The translations under genes and the position numbers were made by a program. A DNA stretch of 64,000 bases from Candidatus Aminicenantota bacterium (GTDB lineage Bacteria > Acidobacteriota > Aminicenantia > Aminicenantales > Aminicenantaceae). Below the pieces are notes generated by a model. That model made no database searches. It saw nothing but the letters and a program-made list of their open reading frames with translations, and was not told the DNA's origin. This document shows, one piece after another, positions 8,674 through 16,971 of the stretch. Positions within the stretch are counted from its first letter, which is position 1. Each line of letters starts with the position of its first letter. Location: NCBI GenBank assembly GCA_016927475.1, contig JAFGMO010000039.1, positions 1 through 64,000 on the forward strand, written 5' to 3'.

Positions 8674-9575
8674 AATATTATTTTCAGGCGATGCGGCTGG
8701 GAAGATGGCCGCGGAGTCTGGCTATCATCATCGGTTCCGCTTCCTTCTTTTTCATTCATCAAAAAAACGTTCAGATCTCGGATTTCCCCGAGATCCTGAT
8801 ACGCATTACGGCCGCATTCCTTCTAACATGGGCCATATCAACAGTTAACTATCTCATCAACGAAGTTGCAGACGCACCTTTCGACATCCATCATCCGACA
8901 AAACACAAACGTCCACTTGTCAGCGGAGAAATTAAAAAATGGGGTCTCCTGATAATCGGAGTGCTTCTAGCAGGGGCAGGCCTTTTCCCGGCTTTCTTCT
9001 TTTTTCCCCGGCCCTTTTTTTACTCTCTCCTGGGACTTCTAATTGCCGGCTTCATCTATAATGTCAGGCCGGTCCGGACGAAGGATATTCCGTTTCTCGA
9101 TGCCGTATCCGAATCAGCCAATAATCCCATTCGATTCCTTATCGGCTGGTATGCGTTCGCTGCCACCGTTTTCCCCCCTATATCCCTCTTATTATGCTGG
9201 TGGGCTTTCGGCAACTTTCTCATGATTTCCAAAAGGCTTTCGGAATTCAGGGTATTAAAGGAAAAGGCGGCGGATTACCGGCGGTCCCACCGCAAATATT
9301 CCCACCGTTCCCTATTATTCGGACTCATCTTGAGCTCTGCCATCTTTTTCCTGCTTTATTTTTTTGTGGCCGCAAAACTGAACCTTATGTATCTTTTCTT
9401 TCTTTCCCCAATGGTGCTCATCTATCTCCTTCTAATCTTTAAAAAAACCATCACCGAAAATTCCGTTTTAGAAGAACCGGAAAAACTTATGGGAAACCTT
9501 CCTTTTGCGTTCTTTACAATCCTTTTGCTTCTGGCCTTTTCACTTTCTTTTATTTTTGATAAGGTTAGCCAATGA
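8670..9575 (+). CDS. UbiA-family prenyltransferase, decaprenyl-phosphate phosphoribosyltransferase-like
   Basis: 301 residues with about 8-9 membrane helices. The first Asp-rich motif is Asn64-Glu65-x2-Asp68-x3-Asp72, followed by HPTKHKRPLVSG. The HPxKxxRPxxSG extension is characteristic of the DPPR synthase branch (polyprenyl-phosphate 5-phosphoribosyltransferase) rather than quinone or heme prenyltransferases. The second motif region (NVRPVRTKDIPFLDA) also fits that branch. The predicted reaction transfers phosphoribose from PRPP to a polyprenyl phosphate at the inner membrane, giving a membrane-linked pentose donor precursor. No phosphatase or DprE1/DprE2-like epimerase gene is nearby, so the pathway cannot be completed from this window. 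Coupled to the methyltransferase upstream by ATGA. Confidence 0.82.
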   Translation: MKYYFQAMRLGRWPRSLAIIIGSASFFFIHQKNVQISDFPEILIRITAAFLLTWAISTVNYLINEVADAPFDIHHPTKHKRPLVSGEIKKWGLLIIGVLLAGAGLFPAFFFFPRPFFYSLLGLLIAGFIYNVRPVRTKDIPFLDAVSESANNPIRFLIGWYAFAATVFPPISLLLCWWAFGNFLMISKRLSEFRVLKEKAADYRRSHRKYSHRSLLFGLILSSAIFFLLYFFVAAKLNLMYLFFLSPMVLIYLLLIFKKTITENSVLEEPEKLMGNLPFAFFTILLLLAFSLSFIFDKVSQ

Positions 9576-9622
9576 TTCCCGAATGTAAAGGTAAAAACAC
9601 GGATTTTTTTAATGCATGTATA

Positions 9623-9688
9623 CCTATATTATTCACGACTTAAATAGCAGCCAAATTTATGAAAGATTCATGTTTATGAATAATACAA
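9623..9688. repeat. degenerate member of the short palindromic repeat family
   Basis: The left end CCTATATTATTCAC (9623-9636) and the right end GTTTATGAATAATAC (9672-9686) are approximately inverted copies. An internal segment GCCAAATTTATGAA (9650-9663) matches the inner part of the element ends at 11027-11052 and 32160-32183. It lies just upstream of the MgtC-like gene and could affect its expression. Confidence 0.45.
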
Positions 9689-9703
9689 AATAATGGGTGT
9701 AAC

Positions 9704-10345
9704 ATGACTGAAACCATTCTTAAGCTTGTTCTCGCCGTCGCTCTGGGGGGATTGATCGGCCTCGAAAGAGAATCCAGTAACAAACCCGCCGGACTGCGGA
9801 CAAACATTCTCATTTGTGTCGGTTCAGCAGCGATGATGATTCTCTCTTTTATCCTCGTACCCGAAGAAAGCCAAAACAATGGAAACGTTACCCGTATCGC
9901 AGCCGGAGTCATCACCGGTATTGGTTTTATCGGAGCGGGTACAATTATTCAGTCACGTGGAAATGTTGCCGGGCTAACCACCGCCGCAACGATATGGGCT
10001 GTATCAGGTCTTGGCCTTTTGATCGGATCCGGAAATTATGTTATCGCCCTGATTTTTACTGTACTGATCATCCTGGTTTTGGTCATTTTTCGATATTTTG
10101 AAGATCATCGATCAAGAAAAAACCATTTTTTTTACACATTAAAACTCAAGGAGATTAAGGATTCTCTCACACAAATCCGCAAATTAGCTTTTCACATAGG
10201 AATTGATCTGCGTGGATTTACCATAAAAAAAGAGAATAAATTTGCTATCGTTGTTTTTAACTTTTTTTCGAAAGAAGAAAATGAAAAAAAATTCAGCCAA
10301 AGCCTTGCGGAACTGACATCCGTATTAGAGTTGAAGATTGACTGA
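9704..10345 (+). CDS. MgtC/SapB-family inner membrane protein
   Basis: 213 residues. The N-terminal 140 residues hold about four membrane helices with the family's signature segments: LGGLIGLERESSNKPAGLRT, GVITGIGFIGAGTII and GLTTAATIWAVSGLGLLIG. A short cytoplasmic ACT-like tail follows (about 145-213). MgtC-type proteins are linked to Mg2+ homeostasis, F-ATPase modulation and survival under low Mg2+; the exact activity is not settled. The stop codon overlaps the rdgB start by 8 bp. Confidence 0.88.
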   Translation: MTETILKLVLAVALGGLIGLERESSNKPAGLRTNILICVGSAAMMILSFILVPEESQNNGNVTRIAAGVITGIGFIGAGTIIQSRGNVAGLTTAATIWAVSGLGLLIGSGNYVIALIFTVLIILVLVIFRYFEDHRSRKNHFFYTLKLKEIKDSLTQIRKLAFHIGIDLRGFTIKKENKFAIVVFNFFSKEENEKKFSQSLAELTSVLELKID

Positions 10346-10940
10346 AAAAGGCATTCTTGTTGCCACGACCAATCCCGGTAAAATAAAAGAAATCGCACAA
10401 TATCTAAAAAATCTTCCCGTCACATTCGTTTCCCTTTCCCAACTTCAACCTAAAAAGATGTACACGGAGACAGGGAAAACATTCCAAGAAAACGCGCGTG
10501 GAAAGAGTCTTTTTTACAGCCGTCTTTGGCCGGGTCTTACCCTGGCTGAGGATTCAGGTCTCGAGATTGATTATCTGGGGGGAGCTCCGGGAGTTTTTTC
10601 AGCCCGCTTTTCCGAACCCCGGGCTACGGACGAAAAAAACATCCAGAAGACGCTTGCACTGATGAAAAATGTTCCCGAAAACAAAAGAAGCGCCCGGTTT
10701 GTCTCTTGCCTGGTGTTGTCAAAAAAGGGAAAAATCATCACCGAAATACAAGATTGTATTGAGGGAGTTATTCTCCGGGAAAAACGGGGAAAGGGAGGAT
10801 TCGGATACGATCCCATCTTTTTTTTCCCTCCGCTTGGCAAAACATTCGCCGAGATCGATCCAAAAACAAAAAACCGTGTGAGCCACCGGGGCCGAACCCT
10901 TAAAAAATTGGGTGTGTTTCTAAACCAATATCTCTTATAA
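10338..10940 (+). CDS. rdgB: XTP/dITP diphosphatase (non-canonical purine NTP pyrophosphatase)
   Basis: 200 residues, probable TTG start at 10338 inside the end of the MgtC-like gene. RdgB/HAM1 hydrolyses dITP, XTP and dXTP to monophosphates plus pyrophosphate, cleaning the nucleotide pool. Family features: ATTNPGKIKEI (nucleotide-binding start), TGKTFQENARGKS, AEDSGLEID, GAPGVFSARF, GKGGFGYDPIF, FAEIDPKTKNRVSHRGR. Length is normal for the family. No SD is clear at the TTG; coupling to the upstream gene is likely. Confidence 0.93.
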   Translation: MTEKGILVATTNPGKIKEIAQYLKNLPVTFVSLSQLQPKKMYTETGKTFQENARGKSLFYSRLWPGLTLAEDSGLEIDYLGGAPGVFSARFSEPRATDEKNIQKTLALMKNVPENKRSARFVSCLVLSKKGKIITEIQDCIEGVILREKRGKGGFGYDPIFFFPPLGKTFAEIDPKTKNRVSHRGRTLKKLGVFLNQYLL

Positions 10941-10977
10941 CCTCGACTCGGGAATATTAACAAAAACAACAAATTAG

Positions 10978-11052
10978 CCTGCACTATTCATAAATTTGGC
11001 CGGTCTTTTTCCTGTCTTTGTCACTCCCGGCCAAATTTATGAATAGTGCAGG
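10978..11052. repeat. 75-bp perfect palindromic element (MITE/REP-like)
   Basis: Two 26-bp arms (10978-11003 and 11027-11052) are exact reverse complements, separated by a 23-bp loop. The outer ends read CCTGCACTATTCATAAATT. The same end sequence appears at 27140-27392, 31914-32183 and 52500-52523, so this is a dispersed family. It lies between the convergent rdgB and comEA genes. It may also form a transcript hairpin, but there is no T-tract. Confidence 0.85.
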
Positions 11053-11125
11053 TTGGATGTGGGAAGGGAATAATCCCTCCCCACAACACACAAACGGGGA
11101 ATGGGCAACCATTACATCTGTTTTT

Positions 11126-11431
11126 TCATTTTTCCGGACCGACCGTAAGTTTTTCTTTCATCCTTTCAAACATTTTCTCCCCGATACCCTTAACCTTCAT
11201 CAACTCTTCAATCCTTTTAAACGGGCCGTTTTTGTCCCGGAAATCAATGATCCTTTGGGCGATCTTAACCCCGATCCCGGGCAGAGTCTGAAGTTCATCC
11301 AAAGAAGCCTTGTTGATGTTGACCTTTTGGGCAGCACCACCGGCCGCCTCAACGGGCAAGACGGACAAAAGGGAAAAACAGAATGAGAGAACAACGCCTA
11401 GAACAAAGATTTTTTTTGATTTTTTTTTCAT
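11126..11431 (-). CDS. comEA: ComEA-like secreted helix-hairpin-helix DNA-binding protein
   Basis: 101 residues from the ATG at 11431, chosen because AGGAGG sits just upstream and the protein then begins with a clean signal peptide (MKKKSKKIFVLGVVLSF, cleavage near VEA-A). The mature part is a tandem helix-hairpin-helix: VNINKASLDELQTLPGIG and IEELMKVKGIGEKMFERMK. Proteins of this type bind double-stranded DNA in the periplasm during uptake; DprA at 15865-16971 provides a second competence-type gene in the window. The gene stands alone on its strand. It could equally be a generic exported HhH protein. Confidence 0.82.
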   Translation of the reverse strand: MKKKSKKIFVLGVVLSFCFSLLSVLPVEAAGGAAQKVNINKASLDELQTLPGIGVKIAQRIIDFRDKNGPFKRIEELMKVKGIGEKMFERMKEKLTVGPEK

Positions 11432-11596
11432 GAAGACCTCCTTTCGTCCTCCTAATAGCAATATCGAGGCCAAAAGAAGCTCAGGGCTATCTTTTTTCAA
11501 ATGTGAGACTTATAAAATTCAAGGCGCTTAAAATGTCAACAAAAGGTGATAAGGGACGGTTTATTGCGACACCATTAGTTAACGGAATTCAAGCCA

Positions 11597-11631
11597 GAAA
11601 AAAAGACGGTTCCTTAAGATTAGCAGCCGTC
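11597..11631 (-). terminator. possible intrinsic terminator after fabH
   Basis: On the minus strand, downstream of the fabH stop, GACGG and CCGTC form a 5-bp stem around a 17-nt loop, followed directly by seven T. The stem is short, so confidence is limited. Confidence 0.4.
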
Positions 11632-11653
11632 AGAATAAAAAAACAATGAAAGA

Positions 11654-12658
11654 TTATGAATTTTCTATTTCCCACTGCAAGAGAATGCTGCCCCATGTGA
11701 ATCCGGCTCCAAAACTTGCCAACACAAGATAATCGCCTTTTTTGATACGGCCTTCTTGACTGGCTTCATAAAGACAAAGCGGAATGGTGGCAGAAGTTGT
11801 ATTGCCGTATTTTTGAATATTGATGATGATCTGATCATCCGTAAATCCCAGGTTAGCCTGACAGGCTTTTATGATCCGCATATTTGCTTGATGAGGGACA
11901 TACAGTTTGACCTGATCGGAAGTAATGTTGTTTTTTTTCATAATTTCACGGGAGATATTGGCCATTTCCGTAACAGCGAACTTAAAGACTCTCCTTCCCT
12001 GCTGGTGAATGTAGTGCATCTTTTTATCGACCGTTTCGTGTGTCGCCGGATGAAGACTTCCCCCACCGGGCATATAAAGATATTTTCCTCCTGATCCGTC
12101 ACATCGAAGCAGAATATCGATGATTCCCTTCTCTCCTTCCTCTGCCGGCTCGAGAAGCACAGCGCCGGCGGCGTCTCCAAAAAGGACACATGTCTCCCTG
12201 TTTGTATAATCAGCTATCGACGACATAATTTCAGACCCGACTACCACAACCCGCCTGTAAATGCCGGTCTGTATGTATTTTTCCGCTACAGAAAGGGCGA
12301 AAAGAAATCCGGAACAAGCTCCGGAAAGGTCAAAACCCCAAGCGTTATCAGCGCCTATTTTCTCCTGCAACAGGCAAGCCGTGGAAGGGAAAAGCATGTC
12401 CGGCGTTACAGTAGGAACAATGATCAGTTCGATATCCTTGGGCGAAATCCCCCGTTTTTTGCATAATTTTATGACCGCTTCGGCAGCCAAGTCTGAAGCC
12501 GCCTGTCCTTTTTCACAGATGTGCCTTGTTCTAATTCCTGTTCTTTCAAGGATCCATTCATTGGTCGTATCGACCATTTTCTCCAGTTCTTTGTTGGTAA
12601 GAATCTTCTCCGGAACATACATTTCAACCGCAGATATCTTAGCGTTAGATATGGTCAC
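11654..12658 (-). CDS. fabH: 3-oxoacyl-ACP synthase III (beta-ketoacyl-ACP synthase III)
   Basis: 334 residues, GTG start at 12658 with AAAGGA 8 nt upstream. FabH condenses acetyl-CoA (or a branched acyl-CoA) with malonyl-ACP to start type II fatty acid synthesis. The catalytic triad is intact: Cys115 (GACSGF), His256 (VPHQANMRI) and Asn286 (YGNTTSATIP). The substrate-binding regions TNEWILERTGIRTRH and GDAAGAVLLEP are present. It stands apart from other fab genes. A TATGAT hexamer upstream on the minus strand is a candidate -10 box. Confidence 0.95.
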   Translation of the reverse strand: MTISNAKISAVEMYVPEKILTNKELEKMVDTTNEWILERTGIRTRHICEKGQAASDLAAEAVIKLCKKRGISPKDIELIIVPTVTPDMLFPSTACLLQEKIGADNAWGFDLSGACSGFLFALSVAEKYIQTGIYRRVVVVGSEIMSSIADYTNRETCVLFGDAAGAVLLEPAEEGEKGIIDILLRCDGSGGKYLYMPGGGSLHPATHETVDKKMHYIHQQGRRVFKFAVTEMANISREIMKKNNITSDQVKLYVPHQANMRIIKACQANLGFTDDQIIINIQKYGNTTSATIPLCLYEASQEGRIKKGDYLVLASFGAGFTWGSILLQWEIENS

Positions 12659-12725
12659 TGGTTATTCCTTTCGAAAATAAGCTCTAAATCATACTTCTCT
12701 ATCAAATTTAGTTAAGAAATGCAAC

Positions 12726-12754
12726 CCTTCTAGCGGGGAGCCTTCTAGCGGGGA
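12726..12754. repeat. short tandem duplication over the xerC stop codon
   Basis: The 14-mer CCTTCTAGCGGGGA occurs at 12726-12739 and again at 12741-12754 (period 15). On the minus strand it contains the last codons and the TAG of the recombinase gene, so the terminal codons and stop are duplicated just past the gene end. Confidence 0.8.
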
Positions 12755-13626
12755 AAATTCTTGCGATATACTTCGAGAAGCTGCTTGAGATTCAGATGTG
12801 TGTATTTTTGGGTTGTGGCTAGGCTCTCATGCCCTAAAAGCTCCTGGATAACCCTCAGATCGGCTCCCCGGCTCAAAAGATGGGAAGCAAATGAATGTCG
12901 AAGAGAATGGGGACTTATTTTTCTCTTTACGGCTGTAAGATGTATATACTTGTCGACGATGCGCTGCACGGATCTCACGGAAAGCCTATTGCCCCTATAG
13001 TTCAAAAAAACAGCCGGCTCATCTCTCCGGTCTTTGAGCAGTTTAATCCGGACACGAAGGTAATCCCGAATGCTTTCCCCGGCTATCCTGCCGAAAGGAA
13101 GGAGCCTTTCTTTTTTCCCTTTTCCCTTGACACGAACCAAACGTTCTTCAAGATTGATATCCTCCATGTTGAGGCCAACCAGCTCTCCAACACGCATCCC
13201 CGAAGCATAAAGAAGCTCCAGAACAGACTTGTCTCTTATTTCATTGGGCTTGAGAGAGGAGGGGAATTCCAGGAGATTTCGTATCTCTTCTTCCGATAAA
13301 AAAGATGGGACTTTCTTCTCTTGTCGGGGGGTAGCCACAATCTTGGCGGGATTGTCATCCATCCATCTTCGCTTTATACAATACTGAAAAAAAGAGCGAA
13401 GAGCTGCAAGTTTTCGCGCTATCGTGGATTTTGCCTCTTTATTCTCATGCAGTTTGGCCATAAAAGCACGGACAATTACATTATCGATTTCTCTGAAAGG
13501 AATGCCATGTTTTTTAAGAAAATCAAAAAACTGGATCAGGTCCCTTTGATAGCTGGAAATGGTATGTGCGGAATAATTCTTTTCAAAACGAAGAAAATTT
13601 AAGAATTCTTCAAGTTTCTCTAACAT
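12745..13626 (-). CDS. xerC: tyrosine recombinase XerC/XerD
   Basis: 293 residues from the ATG at 13626 (MLEKLEEFLNF), a normal length for Xer proteins; a longer in-frame start would only add a lysine-rich tail inside topA. An N-terminal SAM-like core-binding domain (1-90) precedes the catalytic domain. Catalytic residues are visible: Arg145 (ASGMRVGEL), a Lys in VKGKGKKERLLP, His240 and Arg243 (HSLRHSFASH), His266 (LLGHES) and nucleophile Tyr275 (TQKYTHL). Xer recombinases resolve chromosome dimers at dif. The gene overlaps the end of topA by 17 bp, in the common dprA-topA-xerC order. Whether it works alone or with a second Xer elsewhere cannot be seen. Confidence 0.92.
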   Translation of the reverse strand: MLEKLEEFLNFLRFEKNYSAHTISSYQRDLIQFFDFLKKHGIPFREIDNVIVRAFMAKLHENKEAKSTIARKLAALRSFFQYCIKRRWMDDNPAKIVATPRQEKKVPSFLSEEEIRNLLEFPSSLKPNEIRDKSVLELLYASGMRVGELVGLNMEDINLEERLVRVKGKGKKERLLPFGRIAGESIRDYLRVRIKLLKDRRDEPAVFLNYRGNRLSVRSVQRIVDKYIHLTAVKRKISPHSLRHSFASHLLSRGADLRVIQELLGHESLATTQKYTHLNLKQLLEVYRKNFPR

Positions 13627-15865
13627 CTTTGTTGTTTTCTCTTTGGTTTTCTCCGGACTCTTCCTGTTCAAGCTCCTCCTTGTAATCACAATCCTTGTTA
13701 TAACAATAGATATAAGCCGCTTTTTTCGCCGGAGTTTTTTTCAAAAGCCACTTTGCCCCGCACTCCGGGCAGGACTTGGACAGGGGTTCATCCCATGTGG
13801 CAAAATCACAATCAGGATATTTACTGCATCCGTAAAAAGTTTTTCCCCTTCTCGTTTTTTTTCTAAGGATTGTCCCTCCGCACTCCATGGGACAAGGAAT
13901 CCCCGTATCCGAGCTTTCCTTCTTTATATACTTACACTGGGGATAGTTCGAACAGGCCGTGAAAGCTCCATACCTTCCGTGCCGGACAACAAGGTTGGAA
14001 CCGCACTGAGGGCATTTTTCTTCAAGGGGCTTGGCTTCCTTTTTACCCATACTCTGCTTGAAATCGCACTCCGGATATCCTGAACAGGCTTTAAACCTTC
14101 CGTATCGGCCGCTCTTGATCACAAGCTGCCGGCCGCATTTTGGACAAACATCATCCAGGGGAATACCTTTCCCTTTGACTCCCTCTTTTTCCATGGCCTG
14201 TTTCAAATCGCTGTCGAGAAGAGAATAATATTTCCTCAAAGAATCCACGCTACTCAGATCTCCTTCACTGATCCTGTCAAGATCTTCTTCCAGATGAGCC
14301 GTAAACTCAAATTCCATCAAATCAGGAAAATTTGCGATCAAATAATCCGTTACAAATAATCCCAGCTCCGTTGGAATAAACTTTCCCTTCTCTTTGATCA
14401 CATAAACCCTGTCCTGGAGTGTTGAAATGATCGGAGCATAAGTGCTGGGCCTGCCGATTCCTTTGGCTTCAAGTTCCTTGACCAAACTCCCCTCCGTATA
14501 GCGGGGTGGCGGCTGGGTAAAATTCTGCTTGGATTCCAATTCAAGAAGCTTGAATTTTTCTCCCTTTTCCACCTTTGGAAGCTTCTCGTTTTCTTTGTTT
14601 TGGCTGGGATATAGGGCCAGAAAACCGTCAAAAATCACCACCTCTCCCTTGGCCTGAAGAAGATACCGGGAAGCTTTTATATCAAGAACCGTTTCCTCAA
14701 TAATGGCTGATTTCATCTGGCTGGCGACAAAACGGTTCCAAATCAGACGATAGAGAGCATATTCTTCTCTCTTCAAATATGGTTTCACCACATCAGGGGA
14801 GAGATCCAATGAGGTTGGCCGAATGGCTTCATGGGCATCTTGGGCTTTCTTTTTATTCTTGAAGACCCGGGGCGCAGAGGGAAGATAATCCGCGGAAAAG
14901 TTTTTTTCAATATATTGTCGAGCAGATTGGACGGCGTCATCGGCCAGGCGTACGGAATCGGTACGCATATAAGTGATCAATCCTACGAATCCCCGGTTTC
15001 CAATTTCCAATCCCTCATACAATTTTTGGGCGGTTATCATCGTTTTTTTCACGGAAAACCTGAGCAAACGGTAGCTTTCCTGCTGAAGAGTGCTGGTGAT
15101 ATAAGGAGGAGCCGGACTGCGTTTTTTTTGCTTGATCCTTACATCACTCAGGACAAATGACGATTTTTTTAGCTCCCCCACAATTCCCGCCGCCTTTTCT
15201 TCCCGGTCTATCTTGGCTTTTTTCCCGTCGATCTTTATCAGGGAAGCCTTAAAAACCGGCGGCTGGGAGGCTTCAAGAAGAGCGGTGATCGTCCAGTATT
15301 CTTCAGGAACGAAATTCTTGATTTCCTTTTCACGTTCGCAGATAAACCGGAGAGCAATGGATTGCACACGTCCCGCACTCAGACCACGTCCGATTTTTTT
15401 CCACAATAAAGGACTGATCAAATAGCCGACCAGACGGTCCAGAATCCGGCGCGTTTGCTGGGCATTAAATTTGTTCTCATCCAGAAATCCCCGTTCGGAA
15501 AAGGCTTCTGTAATTGATTTTTTGGTGATTTCATGGAAGAGAATCCGGTATATTTTTTCATTATATTCCTTGAGCAGATGCCTAAGATGCCAGCATATCG
15601 CTTCTCCTTCTCTGTCGGGATCAGCGGCCAAAAAAACTTCACTGCTGTTTTTTGCGGCTTGTTGAATTTCTTTGACAATTTCTTTTTTTCCCGGGATGAT
15701 GACATAATCCGGAGCGAAATCATTACCCGGATCAACACCCAGTTTGCTCTTCGGCAGGTCGCGGATATGTCCCACAGAGGCCTTAACGACAAATTCGGAT
15801 CCCAGATATCGATTTACCGTTTTTGCCTTGGCTGGGGATTCAACAATCACCAATCGCTTCTGCAT
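13610..15865 (-). CDS. topA: DNA topoisomerase I (type IA) with four C-terminal Cys4 zinc ribbons
   Basis: 751 residues. The ATG at 15865 is preferred over one two codons upstream because GAGGAG is then 6 nt away and the start overlaps the dprA stop by one base (TAATG). Order: Toprim domain (RLVIVESPAKAKTVNRYLG; DPDREGEAICWHL), then the type IA core with catalytic Tyr299 (GLITYMRTDS), then four zinc ribbons (CPKCGRQL, CPQCGSNL, CPMECGGT, CPECGAKW). It relaxes negative supercoils. A tail of four ribbons is within the family range. The C-terminus is highly charged. Confidence 0.96.
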   Translation of the reverse strand: MQKRLVIVESPAKAKTVNRYLGSEFVVKASVGHIRDLPKSKLGVDPGNDFAPDYVIIPGKKEIVKEIQQAAKNSSEVFLAADPDREGEAICWHLRHLLKEYNEKIYRILFHEITKKSITEAFSERGFLDENKFNAQQTRRILDRLVGYLISPLLWKKIGRGLSAGRVQSIALRFICEREKEIKNFVPEEYWTITALLEASQPPVFKASLIKIDGKKAKIDREEKAAGIVGELKKSSFVLSDVRIKQKKRSPAPPYITSTLQQESYRLLRFSVKKTMITAQKLYEGLEIGNRGFVGLITYMRTDSVRLADDAVQSARQYIEKNFSADYLPSAPRVFKNKKKAQDAHEAIRPTSLDLSPDVVKPYLKREEYALYRLIWNRFVASQMKSAIIEETVLDIKASRYLLQAKGEVVIFDGFLALYPSQNKENEKLPKVEKGEKFKLLELESKQNFTQPPPRYTEGSLVKELEAKGIGRPSTYAPIISTLQDRVYVIKEKGKFIPTELGLFVTDYLIANFPDLMEFEFTAHLEEDLDRISEGDLSSVDSLRKYYSLLDSDLKQAMEKEGVKGKGIPLDDVCPKCGRQLVIKSGRYGRFKACSGYPECDFKQSMGKKEAKPLEEKCPQCGSNLVVRHGRYGAFTACSNYPQCKYIKKESSDTGIPCPMECGGTILRKKTRRGKTFYGCSKYPDCDFATWDEPLSKSCPECGAKWLLKKTPAKKAAYIYCYNKDCDYKEELEQEESGENQRENNKDVRET

Positions 15866-16971
15866 TACCATCTCCTCTGATAATATTTTCCCGGCCTCTG
15901 AATGATTAAACCTCTCATTTCAAGACTCAGGAGCGTGGAAAAAATTTCCGGAATGGAAAAGCCCGTTTGTGCAACAATTTCATCCACATGCATCAATGTG
16001 TCGATCTTGAGCATATCATGGATTTGCTTCTCCTTGGGAAGAAGCTTTTCCTTCTTTTCCTTACACTCTTTTTTATTCAAATAACAAGCCTCCCTTATCT
16101 CAGAGGGCAGCTCATCAACAACGTCCTCCCAACTCCCGACGGATTTCGCGCCCGACCGGATCAGCCAGTTGGTTCCCCGGCTGAGAGGAGACGTGATGTT
16201 CCCCGGAACCGCCATGACTTCCCTGTTTTGCTCTAAGGCCAGTTTGGCGGAGATCAACGAGCCGCTTTTTAGCGTTGCTTCAATGACGACGACGGCCATT
16301 GATAAACCGCTGATGATGCGGTTCCTCCTAGGAAAATGAAGGGCCAGGGGCGGCGAATCAAGAGGGAACTCGGATATCACTGCGCCCTTTTCGATGATTT
16401 TCCGGAAAAGGCCCCGGTTCTCTCTCGGATAACAATTTTCCAATCCTGAACCCAGCACTGCCACTGTTTTTCCTTCTTTCAACGCTCCCCAATGGGCTGC
16501 GGAATCCAAACCCCGGGCCAACCCGCTTACAACAATAATGTTGCAGGAAGCCAGTTCACGGGCCAATTTGTCCGCCACGCTCCTTCCATAAGGAGTCGGT
16601 TTTCTTGAACCGACAAGCGATACCGCGGGTTCTTTCAGAACTGCGGCATTCCCCGCACAATATAGGACGCAAGGCGGATCAAAGATTTCTCTTAAACGCT
16701 CCGGGTATTCTTCATCATCCCTCGTCAGGATGGAATATCCGAGCGAGGCTGCACGATCTATCTCTGCAGAAGCTTCTTCCTCGGCTTTTCCTGAAACTAA
16801 GGCTTCAGCCTTATTTTTTTTCGCTCCGAAGGAAACCAATTTTTTTGGGGTAGTCTTAAAAACATCCTTGACCGAAGGGAAATGGCCGACAATCTTGTTG
16901 GCCGTCCTTAAATCTTCGCCAACGGTTAGATTAAGGGCTACCCAGTACTTAAGAGAATTTTCCACCTTCAA
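15865..16971 (-). CDS. dprA: DNA-processing protein A
   Basis: 368 residues. DprA loads RecA on incoming single-stranded DNA and also shows Rossmann-fold ssDNA binding. A SAM/HhH-like N-terminus (1-80) precedes the DprA/Smf Rossmann core: SLVGSRKPTPYGR, VVSGLARGLDSAAHWGAL, VAVLGSGLENCYP, FPRRNRIISGLS, EVMAVPGN and SRGTNWLIRSGA. A winged-helix C-terminus (about 305-368; VDEIVAQTGFSIPEIFSTL) follows. The start overlaps the usp stop by 4 bp (ATGA), and its own stop overlaps topA by one base, so the four genes form one operon. Confidence 0.95.
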   Translation of the reverse strand: MKVENSLKYWVALNLTVGEDLRTANKIVGHFPSVKDVFKTTPKKLVSFGAKKNKAEALVSGKAEEEASAEIDRAASLGYSILTRDDEEYPERLREIFDPPCVLYCAGNAAVLKEPAVSLVGSRKPTPYGRSVADKLARELASCNIIVVSGLARGLDSAAHWGALKEGKTVAVLGSGLENCYPRENRGLFRKIIEKGAVISEFPLDSPPLALHFPRRNRIISGLSMAVVVIEATLKSGSLISAKLALEQNREVMAVPGNITSPLSRGTNWLIRSGAKSVGSWEDVVDELPSEIREACYLNKKECKEKKEKLLPKEKQIHDMLKIDTLMHVDEIVAQTGFSIPEIFSTLLSLEMRGLIIQRPGKYYQRRW

